This document shows positions 13,901 to 20,727 of a stretch of DNA of 64,000 bases, in pieces. Numbering within the stretch: position 1 is the stretch's first letter; each line of letters starts with the position of its first letter. The stretch is taken from the NCBI RefSeq assembly GCF_932276165.1, contig NC_063986.1:74501-138500 (forward strand), read 5' to 3'. The position numbers and the translations under genes are program-made. This DNA is from Plutella xylostella (Eukaryota > Arthropoda > Insecta > Lepidoptera > Plutellidae). The notes beneath the pieces were generated by a model. It did no database searches. It was not told the origin of the DNA and saw only the letters and a program-made list of their open reading frames with translations.

Positions 13901-16900
13901 CTTAGAACGCTTTATGATTTTATTTATACTTTTGAAAGATTCGAATGTTTACTAAGAAAGAAGTCGTTTTAGGGAAACTGAACGAATATGTTAACTATTG
14001 CGCTAAATAAAAGATAAAGTTGAATAGTACGTGTGTAAAATATCTATCTATCTTAATTCGCCTCCACTTAGCTGCGCTCTCAATCGCGAAAGTACTAAGA
14101 CTAACATAAGTATTTTGTCCTCCGCAGCTATTCCTCTCCTCTCACGGCTGGCCCCTACCCTCTCCACACGCCACACACGCGCCACACGCGCGCTACGACG
14201 TGTTCGTGTCGTTCTCGCACGCGGACGAGGCGTGGGTACAACGCGAGCTGCTGCCGCGCCTGCAGGCCGCCCGCACAGTGTGCGTGCACTACAACGACTG
14301 GGTGAGCACCACGTAGTACCCACCACCGCCGACAGATGGCGCTGAAGCCAGGAAAAATAATTGTATCTAATTAGCTACCGAATATTGCCCAAGTAGTTAG
14401 TATTGGTCATTATTGCTTGTTAACTTTTGCAATTCGAAAAGCTTTTTTTATACAAGTTGTCAGTTCATTGTCCAGAATCAAAATCTGTGTCTATTTATAT
14501 CGGATTGAAGGTTGTACCGGATTGAAACTCCTCTCTCTATACATAATACACTCACGAGAGTCACGAGCAATGGGAAAGTTCCGGTGACATACGGAACGTC
14601 AATGGCAGTTGGAACTTTTTAATTGCTCTTGAGAGTTTTGAGTGTATTACAGGCTGTGTATAGACGCTCTGCCATGTTTAGGATCAGCTGGCCGTATCTA
14701 CAGGGTGTTGCAAAAAGGGTATACTAAGCCGAAACCTACATGTGCAGCATGGTATATCTAAGCCCGAAACTGAAATCAGAATTTCTAAATTCGCGAAAAA
14801 AAAAATCATTCTCCATAGTTAAAAGTCACGTGACCCACTAAGTTTCTATGGAAAATGATTTTTTTCAATTAAAAATTTAAGAATTCTGATTTTAGTTTCG
14901 GGTTTAGATATACCATGCTGCACATGCAGGTTTCGGTTTAGTATACCCTTTTTGCAACACCCTGTATAACTAACTCCAACAACACAACTATGTCCTCATT
15001 CCTTACATCCCCTTAGGTGGCGGGCGAGGGCATCCCGCAACAAATCGCCTCTTCCGTGGCCTCCTCGCACCGCGGAAATTTACCATGTTAAATCCGCAAT
15101 CCGTGCGGTGACGCGGTGAAGTGTGTGAACCGCCTATTACAGGCTAGATAAAATATAGACGTTCTGGACATGTAGCACGGGGGGTTTTAAGACGTGACAA
15201 GAGTTCTCAGTCGCGCTCGCTCTTGAGGCTGCGCGATGTGAGTGAGCGCGATGAAAAACTCTTGTCACGTCTTAAACGCACACCGTACTAGCCCTTCTGC
15301 TTTGTTTGTGTTGTATCCGCCATATCTTACATAACTCTCACTATTCCCCTACATCCCCCCAGGTGGCGGGCGAAGGCATCCCGCAACAGATCGCCTCCTC
15401 AGTGGCCTCGTCGCACCGCACCCTGTGCGTCCTCTCCGCCGCCGCGGTACACGCGCCGTGGCCCCGGGAGGAGCGCCGCGCCGCGCTGGCGCACAGCTCG
15501 GCCGTGCTGCTGCTGCTGGAGCCAGTCGACAACCTCGCCAGCGGGGAACCAGGTACCAAGCCACCAGAGTCTAGAGCACATCCTAACTAATATTATAAAT
15601 GTGACAGTAACTGTGTCTGTCTGTTACTCTTTCACACTAAACTAAACTAAGCCAAAACTACTAAACGGATTTGAATGAAATTTGGTATACAGATAGTCTA
15701 GACCCTGAGAAAGAACATAGGCTACTTTTTATCCCGGAATTCCCACGGGAAAACTTTTTGAGGCGAAGCGAAGCTCGCGGGAACAGTGTCACGAGCATAG
15801 GATTCGATACTATTTTCGAATCTACACGAAGGGTCTCGTTTACCGCGCTGCTCGCGCCGTGGCCCCGCGCCGAGCGCCGCGCCGCGCTGGCGCACAGCTC
15901 GGCCGTGCTGCTGCTGCTGGAGCCAGTCACCACGCTCGCCAGTGGGGAACCAGGTACAGTAAGGGGCAGATAAACCTGACCCCCCTCTCATACTAACAAT
16001 GCACCTGCCCGTACGACACGACCAGTACAGCGATCCAAGATTCGATACTATTGTCGAAACTTCACAAACATGGAAAAAGAATTAATAGCGCCCCGTGGTA
16101 CAGAGCCAGTACAGCTATCACATCCTAACTAATATTATAAATGTGAAAGTAACTATGTCTGTCTGTTACTAAAGAGTATGAAAGCATGAAAGCATGCCAA
16201 AACTACTGAACGGATTTGAATGAAATTTGGTATACAGATAGTCTAGACCCTGAGACATAGACTACTTTTTGTCCCGGAATTCCCACGGAAAAACTTATGA
16301 ATGCGAAGCGAAGCTCGCGGGAACAGCTAGTTATTCGATACTATTCAAAACTTCACAAACATATGGAAAAATAATAGTATCGTCAACTGTCATCATATGT
16401 TTGTGTAGATTTGAAAATAGTATCGAATCCTGTGATCGCTACACAGTACTATGTAGACACTAGGGCATTACACTAAAGTACTGGGCACTGAGTCATTACA
16501 CGAGAGTGAGAGGCAGAGACATCTGAACATTGTGTCCTTTTTTAAACTTAACTCTTTCCTAAGTTGGTACTTTTTACCGTATTCCAGAACTGAAGGCGCA
16601 CCTCGCCACCAGGACGTACCTGACGAAGGACGACCCGCGCCTGTGGGAGAAGCTGCTGGTGGCGCTGCCCCCCGCGCCCCGCGCCCCCGCCCCCCCCGCC
16701 GCCTGCGGGAAGGGGAAGGGACGGGACAAGATGGAGAAGGAGGCTGGTAAGGTAGAGCCGTGATTAAACTTTGACAGCGGGTCCAAACGAGGCATTGGTC
16801 TGCGCGTTTGGACCTACCGTAAGGGCGACGGCCCATTGGTGCGTTGCGTCATCGCTGCCATAGTAAATATTGTTTATGATAGTTCCCTGGAGACCACGCA

Positions 16901-19126
16901 ACGCACCGCAACGGAGCGTCTTAACCCGGGAATGCAAGCGCGTATGTTTGGACGCACCTCAAGACGACGGGTTTGATTATGTTAACTGTCGATGAGATTT
17001 TAGGGGGTAGTTTCTAAGAGACTTCACAGACAAAGTCACTGAAGTATAAAATTGTACCTAGTTTAATACTTGTAGTTATTATTACCATTTGGTGCTAAAT
17101 GATCTGAAGAAAAGGACATCAACTCGAATATTTTTTAAATATTATTTTGAAGTTCTGATTTAAAATATCATAAATACCGAAGCAAGATCTGTTCTTGTTA
17201 TTGTGCAATAACTCAGTGAGGAATTTAACAGTCGTGCCAGTTTTGGGCGCTATTTTTGCCAAGATTGTACTGAAGTACTGGAATTGTTTTGATACTCTGT
17301 GTGTAATGTCGGGGTTTCCCGCCGGAGTGGTTCACGGACCTCGTTGCTCAACGCATGCCAAATAACTCGACCACTAGTCGGAGCCATAGCCACGTGCACG
17401 ATATACATTTATATACATATTACAAATTTTATATTTTTAGGATTTTTTATTGTTATAATTATACATGTTTTATTTTATGTACAAACATTTATATACTATT
17501 ATAGATCTGCCGTTGCGTGATTACATGAAATGTATCTTACGAAGTCGGTAGTTTATAGTAGAGAAAAAAAAAACTTTATACGAATTTATTTTAATCTAAG
17601 TCAATCATTGAGGGTATTTAGAATTTGATAAACTATGTCGAGCAATGCATGACACTGCAACTCATTGTGACTCATAGTGGTTTTTTAAACATTAGAATAG
17701 AAAAAAACCGAAATGTAGGCATTGTAGTGAAGATATTGCATATTTATTTGTTATTGATATTGCTACCTATGCCATAATTTCGTTAGATGTGGCCCTGATC
17801 TGAATATTGACTTAGTGCCTTATTATAATAATTATGTTTGTAAATATATTATAGGCTTATATTCATAGTTACTCACACATTCCAGCGAGTGTAGATCTAT
17901 TTACTTTATATTCTGATGAGTTTATTTTAATCATGATTCATTGATACTCCTACAGTTATAAAAATCGAACGCTATGCAATGTATCTCACTATTTTGATTG
18001 CGTATAGAAATAATCTCTTTTCATTGTAAAATATCTATGTAAATTATTTTTAAACCAACCATGACCATGAGAATCTTACAAATGAAATTTATACTCTATT
18101 TAGTTAAGTAATTAGTTTGGGATAGCTAGGATAGGTATATGTTATAGTAAATATACATATATAGAGGTATAGTAAAAGCAGATTGTTTGTAAAAAAATGA
18201 GTATATTCAATATAATCTGTCTCCATCGCGCTCTGTACATGTTCTGTTGACAATATTTACATCTCTGTGGGGGACTACCGTGCCACTATATTATTATACA
18301 TTGTTATTTGTTTAATGGTGTCAAACTAAGTGCCAATTTCTCGGTTAGAGCATAACCAGGGAGTAGTGGTTAACTTTTGACACATCTGTCATGAATTTTA
18401 TATGGAGATGACGTTTAATTTATAAATCAATCCCTATCGGTTAGATAACCGACTATGGAGAAATTGGCACTAAGCTTGTTACATAGTAAACTCAACCTAA
18501 TTATATCGAGACTGATGCATTTGTAAAAAGATGACATTTAAGTATAACATCTGATATACTTAATTTAGTTTCTATGCCGGGCCACAATAGATCTTACACA
18601 ATCTTATGTTATTTAGACTAAAACATACACTGAGCGGTAAGAAAATAATACATCCTTATTATAAACATACATTCTACAGTCTGTGGCCCACAGTCTACTG
18701 CTAGTAACACAGACTGTGGGATAAAACAGACCAATGAAAATGTGAAATTTTTTATAAACTTTTTTGTATTTTATGTTCCAAAATCAATTATTTTCTTAAT
18801 TTTATATTTTTGCACTATTCATTGACCCATTTTAATGTGCTAAAACGAATTGATAATGCTACTGAAGACTTATAGAGGTAACTTAAATTATCAGATAATA
18901 TTTACAAAAGTTTAATAAATAGGTAACAAAATGTAACAGCAGTAATTCTTCCACAGAGCTAGTGTCAGGGGAGTACAGTGAGCGCAGCCCCACGTACAGT
19001 CCACTCCATAAATATCTCAAAACCAAACTCCTACTGAATCGAAATTTTGGGTACAAAAGTATTGATATTTATGAAGTTGACTGTATAACTCATTTGGCAG
19101 CATACACATTATTACACATTGTATAA
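1060..19126 (+). CDS. Toll-family receptor (multiple-cysteine-cluster type), 12 exons, 5' incomplete
   Basis: Exons: 1060-1969, 2053-2204, 3169-3314, 9682-9837, 10602-10781, 11262-11492, 11777-11920, 13532-13723, 14128-14301, 15363-15552, 16588-16746, 18957-19126. All junctions are GT-AG and the phases agree throughout, giving 933 codons and a stop. Domain order: LRRs; LRRCT (CPLRCDCLWYWW); LRRNT (ECPSTCDC); short LRRs; second LRRCT (NPWRCACPDQ); one transmembrane helix rich in Ala and Leu; TIR with YDVFVSFSHADEAWV (box 1), GEGIPQQI (BB loop with its proline, box 2) and RLWEKLLVALP (box 3). Known Tolls of this layout bind a Spaetzle-type ligand outside and recruit MyD88 through the TIR; that role is inferred here. 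The signal peptide and first LRRs are outside the window. The orthology group within the Toll family is not resolved. Confidence 0.88.
2053..2204 (+). CDS. Toll-family exon 2: LRRs
   Basis: Acceptor ccgcag, donor T/gtgag. Completes the proline codon of the previous exon and continues EVFSGTSSLVSLSLTHN, then LRRLRADDNPLGDTC, two more leucine-rich repeats. Ends in phase 1. Confidence 0.85.
2226..2440. repeat. Dispersed lepidopteran repeat
   Basis: The run from cctagccgaatttcgacc through cagttgagatcagcc, gtgcgcagtacacagg and gggacggattgaccgac resembles a repeat I know from many moth introns. No coding capacity seen. Confidence 0.5.
2836..3075 (-). mobile_element. RTE-type LINE, 3' fragment
   Basis: The minus strand reads VTEWWPRDGRRAVGRPPARW followed by DDICKVAGKQWTRAAQDR and ends in a GATGATGATG tail, the C-terminus and 3' end of lepidopteran RTE endonuclease/reverse transcriptases. 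5'-truncated. Confidence 0.8.
3169..3314 (+). CDS. Toll-family exon 3: LRRs
   Basis: Acceptor acccacag. Reads LSPLRHCPALREAGLARS then LLTRLAVLDLRGNHYTDLQ, in frame with exon 2. The donor GTATTC is itself the first unit of a long TATTC microsatellite. Confidence 0.83.
3316..3650 (+). repeat. (TATTC)67 pentanucleotide microsatellite
   Basis: 335 bp in 5-bp register with two variant units (TATTT near 3356, TAATC near 3621). It abuts the exon 3 donor, whose GTATTC is its first unit. Confidence 0.97.
3690..3969 (-). mobile_element. tRNA-derived SINE-like repeat
   Basis: Contains ccaccacgctggtccactgc and the minus-strand B-box-like GAGTTCGAATCCC (3903-3915 region) beside gagaagcgggcgcttaccc. Related copies lie near 11025-11200, 30430 and 37670. 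It is interrupted at its end by the 3970-5117 element and resumes at 5118. Confidence 0.6.
3970..5117. mobile_element. Non-autonomous TIR transposon with 9-bp target duplication (MULE-like)
   Basis: Terminal inverted repeats begin GCGTGTTTTGAAACTATACA and are matched in reverse at 5085-5117. They are flanked by perfect 9-bp duplications ACCACCGCT (3961-3969 and 5118-5126). Inside, short motifs of the form acttgaaa-tatac and gtatattttcaagt recur in both orientations near both ends. No transposase ORF. A 9-bp TSD points to Mutator-like elements; that superfamily call is inference. Confidence 0.85.
4447..4680. mobile_element. MITE, TA-flanked, CACTCACGAGCAATG family
   Basis: Imperfect TIRs CACTCACGAGCAATGAATAA and its reverse at 4661-4680, flanked by TA. 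Nested in the 3970-5117 element. Relatives at 14549-14644 and 48938-49183. Confidence 0.75.
5661..5880 (-). pseudogene. Unrecognised ORF fragment in the 5190-9291 element
   Basis: The minus strand reads about 70 open codons including EPLIDTCILFEQTYVDKNMY and IEEIRLVPDQNRLWRKK, preceded by TTTTTACAG like a 3' splice site. I do not recognise the family. It may be the remains of the host element's transposase. Confidence 0.35.
6057..8275 (-). mobile_element. RTE-type non-LTR retrotransposon, degraded
   Basis: 6068-7078 on the minus strand is an open reverse-transcriptase segment with GVRQGDVISPKLF, LRFADDIVIMAE (catalytic FADD) and the C-terminal WRPGTGIRSVGRPPVRWTDD. Upstream, 7189-7458 reads LKNYRPISLLSHVYKLFSRV and 7392-8070 carries endonuclease pieces (WTWASPDG, TGSDHRLLRG), all in shifted frames. 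The 3' end has a GATGATGATG tail at 6057-6070. Inactive by several frameshifts and stops. Confidence 0.85.
8583..9220 (+). mobile_element. RTE-type LINE, 5'-truncated, with poly(A) and TSD
   Basis: Open to a stop near 9188: YVNEYIYLGQLVSFENRQDK, LTYGAQTWSLTEHQK, WAGHVCRMHPDRWAKIATEW, then the Arg-rich tail and an A run of about 24. Flanked by 11-bp duplications AATATTCAAAC (8572-8582, 9219-9229), so it is a recent insertion into the 5190-9291 element. Confidence 0.9.
9682..9837 (+). CDS. Toll-family exon 4: last LRRs of the first block
   Basis: 52 codons, phase 0 at both ends. Begins GPDLHWVRAGDAAGG; the segment GDAAGGA occurs twice in tandem, a likely slippage duplication of 21 nt. Then VVLLGDNPLTTLLL and LLNRNHTQ. 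The preceding intron of 6.4 kb is almost wholly transposon sequence. Confidence 0.82.
9850..10022 (-). mobile_element. RTE-type LINE, short 3' copy at a splice donor
   Basis: 9892-10022 matches the 3' end of the element at 6057-6190. Flanking 10-bp duplications ATCTATTGAT lie at 9840-9849 and 10023-10032; the left one starts at intron position +3 of Toll exon 4. Confidence 0.85.
10159..10220. mobile_element. Short MITE, CAGGGTGTTGC family
   Basis: TA-flanked, ends CAGGGTGTTGCAAAA and ..TTGCAACACTCTG. A 62-bp deleted relative of the 14701-14964 element. Confidence 0.6.
10388..10463. repeat. Perfect 20-bp inverted repeat
   Basis: CCGGGCGGTTTTCTTTATCA at 10388-10407 is exactly reversed at 10444-10463, with a 36-bp spacer. 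Probably a small MITE remnant. Confidence 0.8.
10602..10781 (+). CDS. Toll-family exon 5: first cysteine cluster (LRRCT)
   Basis: 60 codons, phase 0. LDLSGCPLRCDCLWYWWVRG carries the CxCDC signature of an LRR C-terminal cap, followed by an Arg/Gly/Ala-rich low-complexity stretch and the later cap cysteines (GRCAGG, LLECKDK). The Gly run is an expansion inside the cap. Confidence 0.87.
10782..11261. other. Intron 5, holding a SINE-like repeat and a MITE
   Basis: About 11025-11200 resembles the tRNA-derived repeat at 3690-3969 (gagaagcgggcgcttaccc... ctgagctaccaccgc), split by the MITE at 11047-11178. Otherwise nothing. Confidence 0.6.
11047..11178. mobile_element. MITE with TTA target duplication (Harbinger-like)
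   Basis: TIRs of about 27 bp beginning AGCTGCGTACAGACCGG, one mismatch, flanked by TTA (11044-11046, 11179-11181). The intact repeat at 3930-3950 (gcgcttaccc) serves as an empty site. Confidence 0.85.
11262..11492 (+). CDS. Toll-family exon 6: LRRNT and first repeat of second block
   Basis: 77 codons, phase 0. Opens ECPSTCDCSVR, the CPxxCxC N-terminal cap that follows the first LRRCT in Toll-1-like receptors. Then RVRLTMEARGLTAVPRVD and VTALLLSGNRIEEV, a normal LRR. Confidence 0.87.
11777..11920 (+). CDS. Toll-family exon 7: LRR and start of second LRRCT
   Basis: 48 codons, phase 0. ELDLSNNSLPWLPPRAL is an LRR, and LRLARNPWRCACPDQPLLD starts the membrane-proximal cysteine cap. A mariner element begins 18 bp after the donor. 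Confidence 0.87.
11939..12848 (-). mobile_element. Mariner transposon, decayed
   Basis: TA-flanked TIRs beginning CGAGGGCGGGTCAATAAGTC. The minus strand encodes broken mariner transposase: VDETWIHHNTPETKHQSKRW followed by VSRGESAPKKAKVG is the classic region around the first catalytic Asp. Earlier parts (ETKAKLDKDYGDSAPS) are in another frame with stops. Size about 910 bp, shorter than a full mariner. Confidence 0.9.
12861..13009. mobile_element. MITE
   Basis: Ends CAGGGCAATCACGAA and TTCGTGATCGCCCTG, with inner inverted segments GAATGCGAGTGCGAC and GTCGCACTCGCATTC. Confidence 0.75.
13130..13285. repeat. Dispersed repeat, related copy at 16445-16525
   Basis: The segment gcctctcactgtcgtgtaat (13249-13268) and its neighbours recur inverted near 16480-16520 (attacacgagagtgagaggc). 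Both lie in Toll-family introns. Confidence 0.6.
13532..13723 (+). CDS. Toll-family exon 8: end of LRRCT and transmembrane segment
   Basis: 64 codons, phase 0. IVDYTSIRCADG closes the second cysteine cap. After an Ala/Pro linker, WLALPAALLLAAAAAAVAYY is the single membrane helix, followed by YRYHVK as the cytoplasmic stop-transfer side. Confidence 0.87.
14128..14301 (+). CDS. Toll-family exon 9: juxtamembrane and TIR box 1
   Basis: 58 codons, phase 0. A His/Pro-rich juxtamembrane segment precedes RYDVFVSFSHADEAWV (TIR box 1, strand A and helix A) and ends VCVHYNDW, just before the BB loop. Confidence 0.92.
14549..14644. mobile_element. MITE, CACTCACGAG family, short copy
   Basis: TA-flanked, starts CACTCACGAGAGTCACGAGC and ends with the reverse of the CACTCAC motif (GAGTG). 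Related to 4447-4680. Confidence 0.6.
14701..14964. mobile_element. Palindromic MITE, CAGGGTGTTGC family
   Basis: 264 bp, nearly fully self-complementary: CAGGGTGTTGCAAAAAGGG at the left, reversed at the right, and long inner arms (cgaaacctacatgtgcagc). Flanked by TA. Would fold into one long hairpin if transcribed. Confidence 0.9.
15017..15073 (+). pseudogene. 5'-half duplicate of TIR exon 10
   Basis: 57 bp after an intact acceptor (ccccttag). They encode exactly the same 19 residues as the start of exon 10 (VAGEGIPQQIASSVASSHR) but differ at five bases, all at third codon positions. Homology stops abruptly at 15073, where unrelated AT-rich DNA begins, so no donor and no second half follow. 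Confidence 0.85.
15173..15290. mobile_element. MITE between TIR exon copies
   Basis: Inverted arms AAGACGTGACAAGAGTT (left) and the reverse at 15262-15280. Sits between the 5'-half exon copy and intact exon 10. Confidence 0.75.
15363..15552 (+). CDS. Toll-family exon 10: TIR box 2 and core
   Basis: 63 codons plus one base. VAGEGIPQQIASSVASSHR contains the BB loop; TLCVLSAAAVHAPWPREERR and HSSAVLLLLEPVDNLASGEP are the following strands and helices. Acceptor ccccccag, donor CCAG/gtacc. Partial copies of this exon lie on both sides. Confidence 0.9.
15581..15786. mobile_element. Helitron, Lep1-like, 3' truncated
   Basis: Starts TCCTAACTAATATTATAAAT, contains tgaaatttggtatacagata and ctactttttatcccgg, and breaks off at gcgggaacag without the CTAG end. 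Starts 28 bp after intact TIR exon 10. Confidence 0.85.
15829..15953 (+). pseudogene. 3'-half duplicate of TIR exon 10
   Basis: Homologous to the second half of exon 10 up to and including the donor (CCAG/gtacag). It reads LLAPWPRAERRAALAHSSAV and LLLLEPVTTLASGEP: one E-to-A change and DN to TT against exon 10. It is open, but has no acceptor or box 2; its left edge joins a fragment of a dispersed repeat (gattcgatactatt). Confidence 0.85.
16133..16330. mobile_element. Helitron, Lep1-like, complete ends
   Basis: Same family as 15581-15786. Starts TCCTAACTAATATTATAAAT after an A and ends gcgggaacagCTAG before a T, as Helitrons insert. Non-autonomous, 198 bp. Confidence 0.9.
16333..16428. mobile_element. 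Hairpin MITE, ATTCGATACTATT family
   Basis: Arms ATTCGATACTATT..cacaaacatatg and catatgtttgtg..AATAGTATCGAAT. Fragments of the same family lie at 15803-15835 and 16029-16080. Confidence 0.75.
16588..16746 (+). CDS. Toll-family exon 11: TIR box 3
   Basis: Acceptor tattccag. Reads ELKAHLATRTYLTKDDPRLW then EKLLVALP, the conserved end of Toll TIR domains, then a Pro/Ala-rich and Lys-rich tail (GKGKGRDKMEKEAG). The donor is G/gtaagg. If this intron were retained the protein would end after four more codons (KVEP, stop at 16760-16762), so two C-termini are possible. Confidence 0.9.
16747..18956. other. Last intron of the Toll-family gene
   Basis: AT-rich, 2.2 kb, no exon seen. 16765-16980 has a weak inverted pattern around gtccaaacg/cgtttggac. 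18334-18480 has inverted gccaatttctcggtta and related arms, a likely MITE remnant. Confidence 0.5.
18957..19126 (+). CDS. Toll-family exon 12: terminal coding exon
   Basis: Acceptor ttcttccacag. In phase it reads LVSGEYSERSPTYS and then runs into a small MITE (18997-19083); the stop TAA is 19124-19126. Without the MITE the same exon would end earlier in a different frame. Moderate support: good splice site and phase, but the tail is short and not a recognised domain. Confidence 0.55.
18997..19083. mobile_element. MITE inside the Toll-family terminal exon
   Basis: Imperfect TIRs CAGTCCACTCCATAAATATC and, reversed from the right, CAGTCAACTTCATAAATATC (three mismatches), flanked by TA (18995-18996, 19084-19085). 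87 bp. Confidence 0.85.
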
Positions 19127-20667
19127 TTTAAACAACTAAATAATGTGCGCCTGTCTGTTTATTTCTCTAAAGTGGCTCGCTGGCTACTCGCGTCCTGCGC
19201 ATTGTTCCTCTTATAATTAGAATACGTTATGAAATAATATTAAGAAATGTATTTACAAAATAATTATAGAACAACAAGTGCCATACAAATCGGTGCTGCA
19301 TTGTTTTTACTAACTATTTAAAGTAAGACAGTGAATGTGAGCTTCCCTAGCCTAATGTGTACTCACAGCAAGCTGTTACATATGAGCTGGTTGAAACAAA
19401 TCATTTATCGATGTGCACGGTGTTCATCAAAACTTAAACTATTTCTGCTAAGGTCATGTAATAGGTACATTATTGTTAACAAGTTTTACTTTAACTATAA
19501 AAGTTAGTAAACATTATGTTTTGATAAACACCGGTCTATTGTCACACCAAAGGCAGTTTACTTATTGCTACAAATTATAGGTTCAAATGTAAATGAATAA
19601 ATGACCAGAAAACTGTACATTTACTCACGTAAACTACATGCGTATTGCGCGCAGATAAAGAATCAAATCCGAAATAGCGGCTGTTGCAAGTGTGGCACTA
19701 GGAAGGAGAGTTAAAAGACTTACGAATAGAAAGAATGAGTACGTTCACTATTTTCATATTGTTTCTTTATCTGGGCTCGCTATACCTAACTATAATTATA
19801 TTTTTTATATAAACTTATACCTTTTATATCAATGTCGTTTTATGTATCTATACATTTTTAGATATAAGGTAATAAATTGATGTAAAATTTTCATAATCAT
19901 ATTTTTTTATGGTTACATCCGGTTAGCGACATCCCCAAAGTGCATATTAGGTACCTATAGCTTTGACCCAAATAGCTATACTTGATTTCGTGTCACTATA
20001 AATATCGTAAGCCGCAGTATGTGTGGTCGGCGGCGGCGTTCGACCTTCAACTCGCGTGTTTTTGTACAATATGCCTGTTAACACGAATATAGTGTAATGC
20101 TTACTCTTATTGAGAATAACCCAAACAAACAGTTTTAATTTAGCCGACGCGTCGAAGTCGGTAATTCCCAAAGGTCTATGACGTCACCCCGGTTTTCCTT
20201 TTAAGAAAACTAATTATACTTATTTATAGTAGGTGATTATTTACTGACGACATATAACTTGATTTGATATGTCTTATTCACGGCAAAAATGTGTCATGTC
20301 GATGGTAAAAATTAATTAAAGATAAAATCATCCAGTACCAAAAGTCCTTTTCAAGTACAGAGTATAAATAAAGTCCTGCCGGGTAGGTAAGTTTAGGTTT
20401 TTTTAATTTACCATGTTGTGGCCATTTATATGTCAGCTAAAGTACTCATACGTACGTGGATAGTGCATGCCTTTATGGAAAGATAGATTACGTAATGTTA
20501 CGTACAGAATCCATACTAAATAAACGCCTGCAAGTAAATTATTAGCAATAGTGACAGACGTTTCCATGGCTATAAACATTTCACTAGGCGCTTCATTGAT
20601 TAGTTTTGAATGCTTATGAAGCTATAAGTTAATGTTCCGTGGAGAGGCGGCGGCGGCGGCGGCGGCG
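19127..20667. other. 3' UTR and convergent intergenic stretch
   Basis: AT-rich DNA between the two convergent genes. Contains the candidate Toll poly(A) signal at 19596, another AATAAA near 20346 on the plus strand, and one TGACGTCA at 20179-20186. No coding exon or complete transposon seen. Confidence 0.6.
19596..19601 (+). terminator. Candidate poly(A) signal of the Toll-family gene
   Basis: First clear AATAAA on the plus strand after the stop at 19126, giving a 3' UTR of about 0.5 kb. Confidence 0.4.
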
Positions 20668-20727
20668 TCACACTCGCAAGTCGTTGTCGATGTCGAGCCT
20701 CCGCCGCACCCACTGCAGTAGCGCCTC
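20668..20727 (-). CDS. Candidate alternative terminal exon EALLQWVRRRLDIDNDLRV-stop
   Basis: Acceptor tatgtacag, phase 0, 19 codons then TGA, followed at once by a GCC-triplet run. It reads as a short basic amphipathic helix. It would fit after RPSK of the cysteine exon, as an alternative to the acidic tail. Confidence 0.6.
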   Translation of the reverse strand, partial: EALLQWVRRRLDIDNDLRV

